Assembly (NCBI RefSeq): GCF_001417955.2
Contig: NZ_LKTM01000383.1
Location: 1 to 64,000, forward strand
From: Mycobacterium gordonae
Lineage (GTDB): Bacteria; Actinomycetota; Actinomycetes; Mycobacteriales; Mycobacteriaceae
Length of the DNA: 64,000 bases
Direction: 5' to 3'
In this document: positions 41,108 to 49,188 of the stretch, in pieces
Layout: every line of letters starts with the position of its first letter
How positions within the stretch are numbered: the first letter of the stretch is position 1
Program-made: the position numbers and the translations under genes
The notes under the pieces: generated by a model
The model's database searches: none
What the model was told of the DNA's origin: nothing
Seen by the model: the letters and a program-made list of their open reading frames with translations, nothing else

Positions 41108-42301
41108 TTATCCGACGCCGGTCCGCGGGATCACGCTCGGCCGGTTCTGCACCACATGCGGACTTGCGCCGCCGCGGCCCAGCATGCCGCCGGGCATGCC
41201 CCCTCCAGCACCGCCGGCGCCCATCGGCATCGGCATCATCGGCATGCCGCCGCCGGCGCCCATGCCCGCGGCTCCAGCCGCCTGCGCCATCTCGGCGGCG
41301 TTTGCGCCCAACCCCGACATCGCGCCGGTGGCCATTCCCTTGGGAACCGAACCCTGCCAGGTCGGCGGCACCGACATCGAGCCGACCAGACGCGCGTTGC
41401 CCAGGCCGGCCGACATCCCGCCACCGAGAGCGGCCCCGCCGCCACCCAGACCCTTCATCGGATTGACGTCACCGACGAACTTCGGCGCGTCCACCAGCCC
41501 GGCGGCCGTCGACGCACCGGCCAGTCCGGCGGTGCTGGAAGCCGAGGTACCCGCCTGCATCAGCGGACCGATCAGCATGCTGGCGGGCATGGCACCCAGC
41601 TGTGCCACCGACGAGAGCGACTGGATCGGTAACGCCGCCGCGGCCGACTGCACACCTGCCACCATGCCGGGAGCCGCCGCCACCACACCTTGCAGCGCCG
41701 GGCTCACCGCGGCCGAAGCCGAGGTCGCCAGCCCGGTGAACTGAGCACCGACGTTGGCGGCCAGGCCGGCCAGGTCCATCGGCGGAAGAGAGAACGGGGT
41801 CAGACTCTCGGCCACCGCGGTCGCACCGCCGTGATACCCGAGCATCGCGGCCACATCCTGGGCCCACATCTCCACGTAGTCGAACTCATTGGCGAAAATC
41901 GCCGGGGTGTTCAGCCCCAGGAAGTTCGTCGCAATCAAAGTCATCAGCGAGATCCGGTTGGCCTCCACCACCGCCGGGTGGACCGTCCCCGTCAACGCAC
42001 CCTCGAACGCCGATGCGGCCGCACGCGCCTGCAACCCCGCAGCGTCCGCCTGGCCGGCCGCGGCCGACATCCAGTCCACATACGGCAACGCCGCGGCCGC
42101 CATCGCCGCCGATGCCGGTCCCGCCCACGGTCCGCTGGTGAGACCCACGATCACCGAGTTGAACGACGATGCTGACGCCGCCAGATCCGCCGCCAGGCTC
42201 TCCCAGGCTGCCGCGGCCGCGTGTAGGGGACCCGGTCCGGCTCCGCTGAAAATCCGCAAAGAGTTGATCTCCGGCGGCAACCACGCAAAGTCCAAAATCA
42301 T
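41108..42301 (-). CDS. PPE protein, PPE38-like (copy 1)
   Basis: A 397-residue PPE-SVP protein beginning MILDFAWLPPEINS. The PPE domain (1-180) has the Pro-Pro-Glu start, GPWAGPASAAMAAAALPYV with the WxG-like turn and EFDYVEMWAQDVAAM. A Gly/Ala/Met-rich middle follows, then the tail LVGSMSVPPTWQGSVP, and a Met/Pro/Gly-rich end (GGMPMMPMPMGAGGAGGG). That tail is characteristic of PPE38, which in M. tuberculosis is needed for ESX-5 export of PE_PGRS and PPE-MPTR proteins. No PE partner gene is adjacent. It lies downstream of a second, very similar copy. Confidence 0.9.
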   Translation of the reverse strand: MILDFAWLPPEINSLRIFSGAGPGPLHAAAAAWESLAADLAASASSFNSVIVGLTSGPWAGPASAAMAAAALPYVDWMSAAAGQADAAGLQARAAASAFEGALTGTVHPAVVEANRISLMTLIATNFLGLNTPAIFANEFDYVEMWAQDVAAMLGYHGGATAVAESLTPFSLPPMDLAGLAANVGAQFTGLATSASAAVSPALQGVVAAAPGMVAGVQSAAAALPIQSLSSVAQLGAMPASMLIGPLMQAGTSASSTAGLAGASTAAGLVDAPKFVGDVNPMKGLGGGGAALGGGMSAGLGNARLVGSMSVPPTWQGSVPKGMATGAMSGLGANAAEMAQAAGAAGMGAGGGMPMMPMPMGAGGAGGGMPGGMLGRGGASPHVVQNRPSVIPRTGVG

Positions 42302-42599
42302 CGCATCCCCAAATCAGCCAGCCGCTTCAACGGCTCCATCACTGCATCAACCATCACTACTGCCCCAACCTGCGAGCCCGCCCCTACAGATCGTAAAACA
42401 ATCCTCCAGCAGCAGTGTGGAGTTTGGCCAAACTGGCTGCTTTTGGTATTCACGCGCGGAGGCGGCTTTAGTTACTCGCTTAGTGTATTCGCTTTCTGAC
42501 CGGGCCCGGACACCAAAACCGTCCGGCCGCCGGACCTTCAGGCCCAGCTGACGCCGATGCTGCTAATGAATTCAAGCCGGGTCCGGACAAATTTCGCTG
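42302..42599. other. 298-bp spacer between the tandem PPE genes
   Basis: The M. tuberculosis PPE38/PPE71 locus carries esxX and esxY between its copies. Here the spacer is too short for such a pair and has no WXG100 reading frame. It is AT-richer than its surroundings around 42410-42500, so it may carry a promoter for copy 1. Confidence 0.4.
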
Positions 42600-43778
42600 T
42601 TATCCGACGCCCGTCCGTGGGATCACACTGGGCCGGTTCTGCACCACGTGCGGGCTGGCACCGCCGCGGCCCATCATGCCGCCGGGCATACCTCCTCCGC
42701 CGCCGCCCATACCCATCGGCATGGGCATCATCGGCATGCCACCGCCGCCGGCGGCCTGTGCCATCGCTGCCGGATTCGGCATCGCACCCAGCCCGGCCAT
42801 CGCCGAGCTGCCCATTCCCTTGGGGACCGAACCCTGCCAGGTGGGCGGCACGGACATCGCGCCTACCAGGTGCGCCTTGCCCAAGTCGCCCGCCATTCCG
42901 GCGCCGAGCGCGGCACCGCCCAGGCCCTTTGCGGCCGGCGCGATGTCGCCGACGAACTTCGGAACGTCCGCGAGATCGGCGGCCGCCGTTGCGCCGGCCA
43001 GACCGGCCGTGCTGGTGGCTGACTGTCCCGCTTGCATCAGCGGTCCGATCAACATGCTGGCGGGCATGGCACCCAGCTGTGCCACCGAGGACAACGTCTG
43101 GATCGGCAATCCCGCCGCGAGCGCCTGCGCTCCCGTTGCCAAACCGGCACCCGCGGCCACGGCGCCCTCCACCACGGGGCTGACTGCGGCCGACGCGGTG
43201 GTCGCCACCCCGGCGACCTGCGCACTGACGTTGGACGCCAGGCCGGCCAGGTCAAACGGCGGAATAGCGAACGGGGTCAGGCTCTCGGCCACCGCGGTCG
43301 CACCCCCGTGGTAGCCGAGCATCGCAGCCACATCCTGAGCCCACATCTCCACGTAGTCGAACTCGTTGGCGAAAATGGCCGGCGTGTTCAGCCCGAGGAA
43401 GTTCGTGTTGATCAGCGTTGTCAGCGATGTGCGGTTGGCCTCCACGAGCGCGGGGTGCACCGTCGCCGTCAAGGCACCCTCGAACGCAGAGGCCGCCGTC
43501 CGCGCCAAACTCGCCGCCGCGTCCGCCTGGCCGGCGGCCGCCGTCATCCAGTCCACATACGGCAGTGCCGCGGCCGCCATCGACGCCGACGCCGGTCCCG
43601 CCCACGGCCCACTGGTCAGACCCAGGATCACCGAATTGAACGAAGACGCCGACGCGGCGAGATCCGCCGCCAAGCCCTCCCAGGCCGACGCCGCCGAATG
43701 CAGCGAACCCGGCCCCGCACCAGCGAAGATCCGCATTGAGTTGATCTCCGGCGGCAACCACGCAAAGTCCCAAATCAT
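42600..43778 (-). CDS. PPE protein, PPE38-like (copy 2)
   Basis: A 392-residue protein. The ATG at 43778 (MIWDFAWLPPEINS) is chosen by alignment with copy 1. A seven-codon upstream extension is rejected. It has the same domain order: PPE domain with GPWAGPASASMAAAALPYV, EFDYVEMWAQDVAAM, a variable Ala/Gly middle, LVGAMSVPPTWQGSVPKGM, then a Met/Pro/Gly-rich tail ending VIPRTGVG. The two copies are nearly identical over the PPE domain and the tail and diverge in the middle (about 175-290), as expected of a duplication with partial gene conversion. Likely exported by ESX-5. Confidence 0.9.
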   Translation of the reverse strand: MIWDFAWLPPEINSMRIFAGAGPGSLHSAASAWEGLAADLAASASSFNSVILGLTSGPWAGPASASMAAAALPYVDWMTAAAGQADAAASLARTAASAFEGALTATVHPALVEANRTSLTTLINTNFLGLNTPAIFANEFDYVEMWAQDVAAMLGYHGGATAVAESLTPFAIPPFDLAGLASNVSAQVAGVATTASAAVSPVVEGAVAAGAGLATGAQALAAGLPIQTLSSVAQLGAMPASMLIGPLMQAGQSATSTAGLAGATAAADLADVPKFVGDIAPAAKGLGGAALGAGMAGDLGKAHLVGAMSVPPTWQGSVPKGMGSSAMAGLGAMPNPAAMAQAAGGGGMPMMPMPMGMGGGGGGMPGGMMGRGGASPHVVQNRPSVIPRTGVG

Positions 43779-43959
43779 CGCAACCCCAACCCCAGCCAAC
43801 CGATCCGACTAGTCACGGGCGGCTCGCGACGCGAACCAGCCCTGGGCGGATCGTAAGCCAGATCACAGAAAAAGTCTGTAGTTTCGCGAAAATTGTCTTG
43901 ATGAATTTGATAAGACCGGGTCCAGCCGGGCTGGGCCGGACGCCTGCCCAGCCCCTGTC

Positions 43960-44640
43960 CATCAATTCGACAGCAGCACTGCAATATAATTCTGGAATCC
44001 TACCGGCGATAAAGCACTGAAATGCCGTTCCGAGAAACGTCCGCGGGCGGGTTCGGCAGGGCGCATTGAAAATTCTGAGGACCCCGATACCCGGAATTTG
44101 CAACCCCGAACTCCCGGTTCCGAACACGGAAATTCCGGAATTCGCCACGCCCGCGCTGAGAGGACCCACGTTCGGACGTGTTGGCCATTCCGCGTCGCCG
44201 GGGTTGGGCGCACCGAAGGTGGCCACACCTGCCCGGAGTACCGAATCCCGAGTTCTGCCAACCACAATTAACGCTGCCCGATTGGCAATAGTGACCCGAG
44301 CGGAAGGTGCCGGTGCCGGCCCTGAGGGGCGCTGGGCCGGACCCCCGCTCGGCTCGCCGGACCGACTGCTCCGGCGCGAGGTCGCGGGCGCCACGGGCGC
44401 TGGTACGGGTACCGCAAACTTTTACCGACGCCGGTCCCGAATTACCCGCGTCAGCGGCTCCGGAATGGCTACCTCCGCTTGGAGAAATCCGATGTCGACG
44501 GCTCTGCGAGTTACCGACGCGGGTCTGCGATCAGAGAAGTCGACGCTGCCGCCGCTGGAATTGCCGGGGTCGAAGAATTCGAAATGCCGGGCGCAGCCGG
44601 AATGCCGAAAGCGAGGTTGCCCCGGTCAACGGGCAGATTC
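43960..44640 (-). pseudogene. degenerate MPTR-type PPE remnant
   Basis: No intact gene lies between glyS and the PPE pair. The minus strand keeps scattered pieces of the Asn-x-Gly-x-x-Asn-x-Gly repeats of PPE-MPTR proteins in several frames: SGSVNCGWQNSGFGTPG around 44230-44290, EFGVANSGYRG around 44090-44130, and NSGISVFGTGSSG in another frame of the same stretch. Frameshifts and stops separate them, and no PPE N-terminal domain is left. The M. tuberculosis map has an MPTR gene (PPE40) in this slot, so this is most simply its decayed counterpart. Confidence 0.5.
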
Positions 44641-44644
44641 GCCG

Positions 44645-46027
44645 TTAACCGCCCTTGAGCCGCACAGCCAGATAGTCGGCGACATTGTCGATCCCCACCC
44701 GCTCCTGCGTCATGGCGTCGCGCTCGCGCACCGTCACGGCGTTGTCCTCGAGCGAGTCGAAGTCCAACGTCACGCAGTAGGGCGTGCCGATCTCGTCCTG
44801 GCGACGGTAGCGCCGGCCGATCGCTCCGGCGTCGTCGAACTCGATGTTCCAGGATTTGCGTAGCTCGGCGGCCAGGTCGCGGGCCTTCGGACTCAGGTCG
44901 GCATGGCGGGACAGTGGCAGCACCGCCGCCTTGACCGGCGCCAGCCGGGTGTCCAGTCTCAGCACCGCACGCTTGTCCACGCCGCCCTTGGCGTTGGGCG
45001 CCTCGTCCTCGGTGTAGGCATCGATCAGAAACGCCATGAACGACCGGGTCAGGCCCGCCGCGGGTTCGATGACATACGGCGTGTAGCGAGTGTCGGTGGC
45101 CTGGTCGAAAAACGACAGCTCTGTTCCGGAATGCTTGCTGTGCGTGGACAAGTCGAAGTCCGTACGGTTTGCGACGCCCTCCAGCTCACCCCACGGGTTG
45201 CCCTGGAAACCGAACTTGTACTCGATGTCGACGGTGCGGTCGGAGTAGTGCGACAACTTCTCCTTGGGGTGCTCGTACAGTCGCAGGTTCTCCGGATCGA
45301 TGCCGAGGTCGACGTACCACTGGCGCCGGGTGTCGATCCAGTACTGGTGCCATTCCTTGGCGGTGGACGGCTCGACGAAGAACTCCATCTCCATCTGCTC
45401 GAACTCGCGGGTGCGGAAGATGAAGTTGCCCGGGGTGATCTCGTTGCGGAAGCTCTTGCCGATCTGCCCGATACCGAATGGCGGTTTCTTCCGGGAGGTC
45501 GTCATGACGTTGGCGAAGTTGACGAAGATGCCCTGCGCGGTTTCGGGGCGCAGATAGTGCAGCCCTTCCTCGGTCTCGATGGGGCCCAGGTACGTCTTGA
45601 GCATCATGTTGAACTCGCGCGGTTCGGTCCACTGGCCCTTGGTACCGCAATCCGGGCACACGATCTCAGACATCGGCACTGAGTCGGGATCACCGCCCTT
45701 TTTTGCCGCGTACGCCTCTTGCATATGGTCCTGCCGATGCCGCTTGTGGCAGTTCAGGCACTCCACCAGCGGGTCGTTGAAAACCTCGACGTGGCCGGAG
45801 GCCACCCACACCTCGCGCGGCAGGATGATCGAGGAGTCGAGTCCGACGACGTCGTCCCGGCCGGTGACGACCGAGCGCCACCACTGCCTTTTGATGTTCT
45901 CCTTGAGCTCCACGCCCAGCGGGCCGTAATCCCAGGCCGACTTGGTGCCCCCGTAGATCTCTCCCGAGGGGAAGACGAAGCCGCGCCGCTTGGCCAGGTT
46001 GACTACGGTTTCGATAACGGACGCCAC
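44645..46027 (-). CDS. glyS: glycyl-tRNA synthetase
   Basis: A 460-residue class II homodimeric (alpha2) glycyl-tRNA synthetase, close to Rv2357c in length. Features: VNLAKRRGFVFPSGEIYGG, GAKGS replaced by the Gly-rich DYGPLGVELKENIK, a zinc-like cluster CLNCHKRHRQDH with CPDCGTKGQW, motif 2 IGKSFRNEITPGNFIFRTRE and motif 3-like PAAGLTRSFMAFLIDAY. The anticodon-binding domain occupies the last 110 residues. The GTG start at 46027 faces smtB divergently across a 205-bp control region. Confidence 0.96.
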   Translation of the reverse strand: MASVIETVVNLAKRRGFVFPSGEIYGGTKSAWDYGPLGVELKENIKRQWWRSVVTGRDDVVGLDSSIILPREVWVASGHVEVFNDPLVECLNCHKRHRQDHMQEAYAAKKGGDPDSVPMSEIVCPDCGTKGQWTEPREFNMMLKTYLGPIETEEGLHYLRPETAQGIFVNFANVMTTSRKKPPFGIGQIGKSFRNEITPGNFIFRTREFEQMEMEFFVEPSTAKEWHQYWIDTRRQWYVDLGIDPENLRLYEHPKEKLSHYSDRTVDIEYKFGFQGNPWGELEGVANRTDFDLSTHSKHSGTELSFFDQATDTRYTPYVIEPAAGLTRSFMAFLIDAYTEDEAPNAKGGVDKRAVLRLDTRLAPVKAAVLPLSRHADLSPKARDLAAELRKSWNIEFDDAGAIGRRYRRQDEIGTPYCVTLDFDSLEDNAVTVRERDAMTQERVGIDNVADYLAVRLKGG

Positions 46028-46126
46028 GGGGGTGTGCGCTCCCTTCCGGGGACTCGGCAGACACGGGCAGCGACGACCGCTGCCCGCAGATCATCCGTCA
46101 TGGTAGCGATCGACGTCAGGTCTTTG

Positions 46127-46146
46127 ACATGCATCATCATGCATGT
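46127..46146. promoter_or_regulatory. palindromic operator upstream of smtB-zur
   Basis: ACATGCAT (46127-46134) and ATGCATGT (46139-46146) form a perfect inverted repeat with a four-base centre, 87 bp upstream of the smtB GTG and in the divergent glyS-smtB region. Its symmetry and AT-rich arms suit an ArsR/SmtB dimer, so metal-responsive autorepression of smtB-zur is likely. Confidence 0.6.
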
Positions 46147-46232
46147 GACAGTGGAGGGCAGTCGGGGCTGGCTCGACCGGACCCGCGCATCGGCCCCAAT
46201 GCTTCGAACTCCAAAGGTGGTGACTCGACACG

Positions 46233-46625
46233 GTGACATCGCCGTCGACCCCTACCGCCGCTGATGACGAACTGGCCGGTCATCACGAGCACAGCGCTGA
46301 CGGCGTCGCTGCGCACCCCGCGTACCCGACGCCGCCGCCGCGCGAGATTCTGGACGCCGCCGGTGAGTTGCTGCGTGCGCTGGCCGCGCCGGTGCGCATC
46401 GCGATCGTGCTGCAATTGCGCGAGTCCCAGCGCTGCGTGCACGAACTGGTCGACGCGTTGGGGGTGCCGCAGCCGTTGGTCAGCCAGCATCTGAAGATCC
46501 TGAAGGCGGCCGGGGTGGTTTCCGGGGAGCGGTCCGGCCGTGAGGTGATGTACCGGCTTGCCGACCATCACCTGGCCCATATCGTGGTGGACGCGGTGGC
46601 GCACGCGGGTGAGGACGCGCCGTGA
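46233..46625 (+). CDS. smtB: ArsR/SmtB-family metal-sensing repressor
   Basis: A 130-residue protein. A His/Asp-rich N-terminal arm (GHHEHSADGVAAH) precedes a winged helix: LLRALAAPVRIAIVLQLRES, CVHELVDALGVPQPLVSQHL and KILKAAGVVSGERSGREVMY. The alpha5 zinc site is visible in LADHHLAHIVVDAVAH. It matches Rv2358, which is released from DNA by zinc. The stop overlaps the zur GTG as GTGA, so the two zinc regulators form an operon. The GTG at 46233 is used with AAAGGTGG upstream. Confidence 0.93.
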   Translation: MTSPSTPTAADDELAGHHEHSADGVAAHPAYPTPPPREILDAAGELLRALAAPVRIAIVLQLRESQRCVHELVDALGVPQPLVSQHLKILKAAGVVSGERSGREVMYRLADHHLAHIVVDAVAHAGEDAP

Positions 46626-47029
46626 CCTCCAGCGAAGGAACCACCGTCCGTTCCACGCGTCAGCGCGCGGCCATTTCCACGCTGCTGGAAACGCTCGACG
46701 AGTTCCGCTCGGCCCAGGAACTGCATGACGAGCTGCGGCGTCGCGGCGAGAACATCGGCCTGACCACTGTGTATCGCACGCTGCAGTCGATGGCCGCGGC
46801 CGGCATGGTCGACACCCTGCGCACCGACACCGGAGAATCCGTCTACCGCAGGTGCTCGGATCACCACCATCACCATCTGGTGTGCCGCAGCTGTGGCTCG
46901 ACCATCGAGGTCGGCGACCATGAGGTCGAGTCCTGGGCGGCCGAGGTGGCGGCCAAGTACGGATATTCGGAAGTCAGCCACACCATCGAGATCTTCGGCA
47001 CGTGCTCGGATTGCAGGCGCAACGGTTGA
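46622..47029 (+). CDS. zur: zinc uptake regulator, Fur family
   Basis: A 135-residue Fur-family repressor. The N-terminal winged helix (STRQRAAISTLLETLDEFRS, LTTVYRTLQSMAAAG) is followed by the dimerisation/metal domain: CSDHHHHHLVCRSCGSTIEV and FGTCSDC. The two Cys-x2-Cys pairs form the structural zinc site, and the His-rich run and later His/Glu form the sensing sites. It matches FurB/Zur (Rv2359), which represses zinc-import and ribosomal-paralogue genes when zinc is sufficient. Confidence 0.94.
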   Translation: MTSSEGTTVRSTRQRAAISTLLETLDEFRSAQELHDELRRRGENIGLTTVYRTLQSMAAAGMVDTLRTDTGESVYRRCSDHHHHHLVCRSCGSTIEVGDHEVESWAAEVAAKYGYSEVSHTIEIFGTCSDCRRNG

Positions 47030-47036
47030 GCGCTCG

Positions 47037-47447
47037 CTAAGCGGTCAGCTCGCTCCGGATCCGCGCACCGGTGTCCAGCACCAACAGGATGAGGGTGCGC
47101 AGGGCGTCGTCGGTGAGGCCGGCGCCGGGAAAGTTGTAACGGAGCATCACGTCACCGGTCTTGGCGGTCCTGCCGCCCTTGGCGGGGGTCTTCTCCAGCA
47201 GAGTCAGCGAGCCGAAGTTGACCTCTCGCGCCTGGGCGGCCACCTGGTCGCGGACCTTCTTGGTCAACGGCAGATCCCAGGCCAGCACCTGGGTCAGCGA
47301 CATCAGGTCGAGGTCCTCGACGATGCGCACCACCCGCAGCGAAGCGAACGTGCCGTCGTGGCGGAGCGTGAGCGCTCCGTCCGGCTCGGACTCCACTGAG
47401 ACGATCTTGCCGAGTATCGCCGCCAACCGATCGTGCAGAGGTGTCAT
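47037..47447 (-). CDS. conserved hypothetical protein, Rv2360c-like
   Basis: A 136-residue soluble protein. The ATG at 47447 is set by its one-base overlap with the uppS stop. It resembles a small alpha/beta domain: an N-terminal helix (MTPLHDRLAAILGKI), strands with EPDGALTLRHDGTFASLRV, and a C-terminal helix (DDALRTLILLVLDTGARIRS). No catalytic motif, membrane segment or metal site is visible. The fold brings YbjN/chaperone-like proteins to mind, but I would not name it. It is translationally coupled to uppS and recO. Confidence 0.75.
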   Translation of the reverse strand: MTPLHDRLAAILGKIVSVESEPDGALTLRHDGTFASLRVVRIVEDLDLMSLTQVLAWDLPLTKKVRDQVAAQAREVNFGSLTLLEKTPAKGGRTAKTGDVMLRYNFPGAGLTDDALRTLILLVLDTGARIRSELTA

Positions 47448-48346
47448 CAGGCGCTCCCAAACCGTCGGTTGCGCGACGCGTACTCCTCGCAGGCCGCCCA
47501 CAGATCGCGCCGGTCGTAGTCGGGCCACAGCTTGTCCTGGAAGACGTATTCGGCGTAGGCGGCCTGCCACAGCATGAAGTTGCTGGACCGGTGCTCGCCC
47601 GACGTCCGCAGGAACAGGTCCACATCGGGGATGTCCGGTCGCTGCATGTGACGGGAGATCGTCGACTCGTTGACACGCTCCGGGTTGAGCCGGCCGGCCG
47701 CGGCCTCGACGGCGATTCTCCGGGCCGCCTCCGCGATTTCCGTGCGGCCCCCGTAGTTGACGCAGTAATTGATGGTGATGACGTCGTTGTTCTTCGTCAC
47801 TTCCTCCGCGACGGCCAGTTCGTTGATGACGCTGCGCCACAGTCGCGGCGCGGAGCCCACCCAACGGATCTTGACGCCCATCTGGTTCAGGATGTCGCGC
47901 CGTCGCCGCACCACGTCACGGTTGAAGCCCATCAAAAACTTGACCTCTTCGGCCGACCGCTTCCAGTTCTCCGTGGAGAAGGCATACAGGCTCAGCCATT
48001 TGATCCCGATTTCGACTGCGCCACAAGCGATGTCGATCACCACCGCTTCGCCCATCTTGTGCCCCTCGGTGCGGCGCAGGCCGCGCTGGGTGGCCCAGCG
48101 GCCGTTGCCGTCCATCACTATGGCGACGTGATTGGGCAGCTGAGCGGCCGGGATGCGCGGTGCGACCGCCTTCGATATGTGCTGCGGAGGCCGGCGCGGT
48201 CCCCCGCCCGGCGCCGGCGGCAGGTCGGGGAAGACCACGGGCCAGGTCGACGTGTCGGGGAAGACCGGGTAGTCGTCGGGCGCCGGAGGTAGCTGCGGGA
48301 AGTCGGAGGACTTCAGTCGGTCGGCCTTTTTAGCCACACTCGGCAT
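47447..48346 (-). CDS. uppS: long-chain (Z)-polyprenyl diphosphate synthase
   Basis: A 299-residue cis-prenyltransferase, like Rv2361c, which makes decaprenyl diphosphate, the lipid carrier for peptidoglycan, arabinogalactan and LAM synthesis. Motifs: HVAIVMDGNGRWA with the catalytic Asp, GHKMGEAVV, SLYAFSTENWKRS, and DLFLRTSGEHRSSNFMLWQ with FQDKLWPD. The first 60 residues are a Pro-rich extension typical of mycobacterial enzymes. It starts 17 bp inside recO. Confidence 0.95.
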   Translation of the reverse strand: MPSVAKKADRLKSSDFPQLPPAPDDYPVFPDTSTWPVVFPDLPPAPGGGPRRPPQHISKAVAPRIPAAQLPNHVAIVMDGNGRWATQRGLRRTEGHKMGEAVVIDIACGAVEIGIKWLSLYAFSTENWKRSAEEVKFLMGFNRDVVRRRRDILNQMGVKIRWVGSAPRLWRSVINELAVAEEVTKNNDVITINYCVNYGGRTEIAEAARRIAVEAAAGRLNPERVNESTISRHMQRPDIPDVDLFLRTSGEHRSSNFMLWQAAYAEYVFQDKLWPDYDRRDLWAACEEYASRNRRFGSA

Positions 48347-49127
48347 CCTGCCCGATCAGCCCGGCCCGGCGTTCGGCGACCGTGCGATCAACCTGGTACA
48401 CCCGCTCCACCAACGGCAACGTTTTGAGTTGCCGCTCCAGATGCCATTGCAGGTGCGCGGCCACCAGTCCGCTGACGTAGCTGCGATGCGACGGCGGGGA
48501 CTGCTCGGCAGCCTCCCAGTCACCGTCGTGCAAAGCCGACATCAGATCCAGCACGCCCAACGGCGGGGTGGTGGCTCCGGCCGGACGGCAGTGCGCGCAG
48601 ACGCTGCCTCCGGCGGCAATGTGGAACGCGCGATGCGGACCGGGGGTCGCGCAGCGGGCGCACTCGGTCAGGGCCGGCGCCCATCCGGCGGTGCCCATGG
48701 CGCGCAGAAGGTAGGCGTCCAGCAGCAACTCGCGGGGGCGGCGCCCGTCCGCGACCGCCCGCAGCGCGCTTACCGTGAGCCGGTGCAGCACCGGCGCGGG
48801 CGCCCGCTCCTCGCCGGCCAGACGTTCGGCGGTTTCCAGCATCGCGCAGCCACAGGTGTAGCGGCCGTAGTCGTTGACGATGTCGGTGGCGAACGCATCG
48901 ATCGAGACGACCTGGGTGACGATGTCGAGGTTGCGGCCCGGGTGCAGCTGCGCGTCGATGTGTGCGAACGGCTCCAACCGCGCGCCGAATTTGCTGCGGG
49001 TGCGCCGCACCCCCTTGGCCACCGCACGGACCAGCCCATGATCACGGGTCAGCAGGGTGACGATCCGGTCGGCTTCTCCGAGCTTGTGCTGACGCAGCAC
49101 AACAGCCCGGTCTCGATACAGCCGCAT
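48330..49127 (-). CDS. recO: DNA repair protein RecO
   Basis: A 265-residue recombination mediator with the length of mycobacterial RecO. The ATG at 49127 (MRLYRDRAVVLRQHK) is used. A much longer upstream frame overlaps the divergent amidase gene and is rejected. Domains: N-terminal OB fold (VVLRQHKLGEADRIVTLL, GVRRTRSKFGARLEPF), a helical domain, and a zinc-binding loop with CARC, then CAHC (ALTECARCATPG, SVCAHCRPAG). It loads RecA with RecR on SSB-coated DNA. Confidence 0.94.
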   Translation of the reverse strand: MRLYRDRAVVLRQHKLGEADRIVTLLTRDHGLVRAVAKGVRRTRSKFGARLEPFAHIDAQLHPGRNLDIVTQVVSIDAFATDIVNDYGRYTCGCAMLETAERLAGEERAPAPVLHRLTVSALRAVADGRRPRELLLDAYLLRAMGTAGWAPALTECARCATPGPHRAFHIAAGGSVCAHCRPAGATTPPLGVLDLMSALHDGDWEAAEQSPPSHRSYVSGLVAAHLQWHLERQLKTLPLVERVYQVDRTVAERRAGLIGQDAECG

Positions 49128-49188
49128 CACAATAGTTTTGCACCCCGCCGCGACATCGCGGGTATCCGCGCCGATAGTCTCGTACCCC

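Noticed and set aside
44066..44863. 265-codon plus-strand frame between the PPE genes and glyS
   Set aside because: Runs into glyS antisense, no RBS and no domain; the minus strand of this stretch has the MPTR-like signal.
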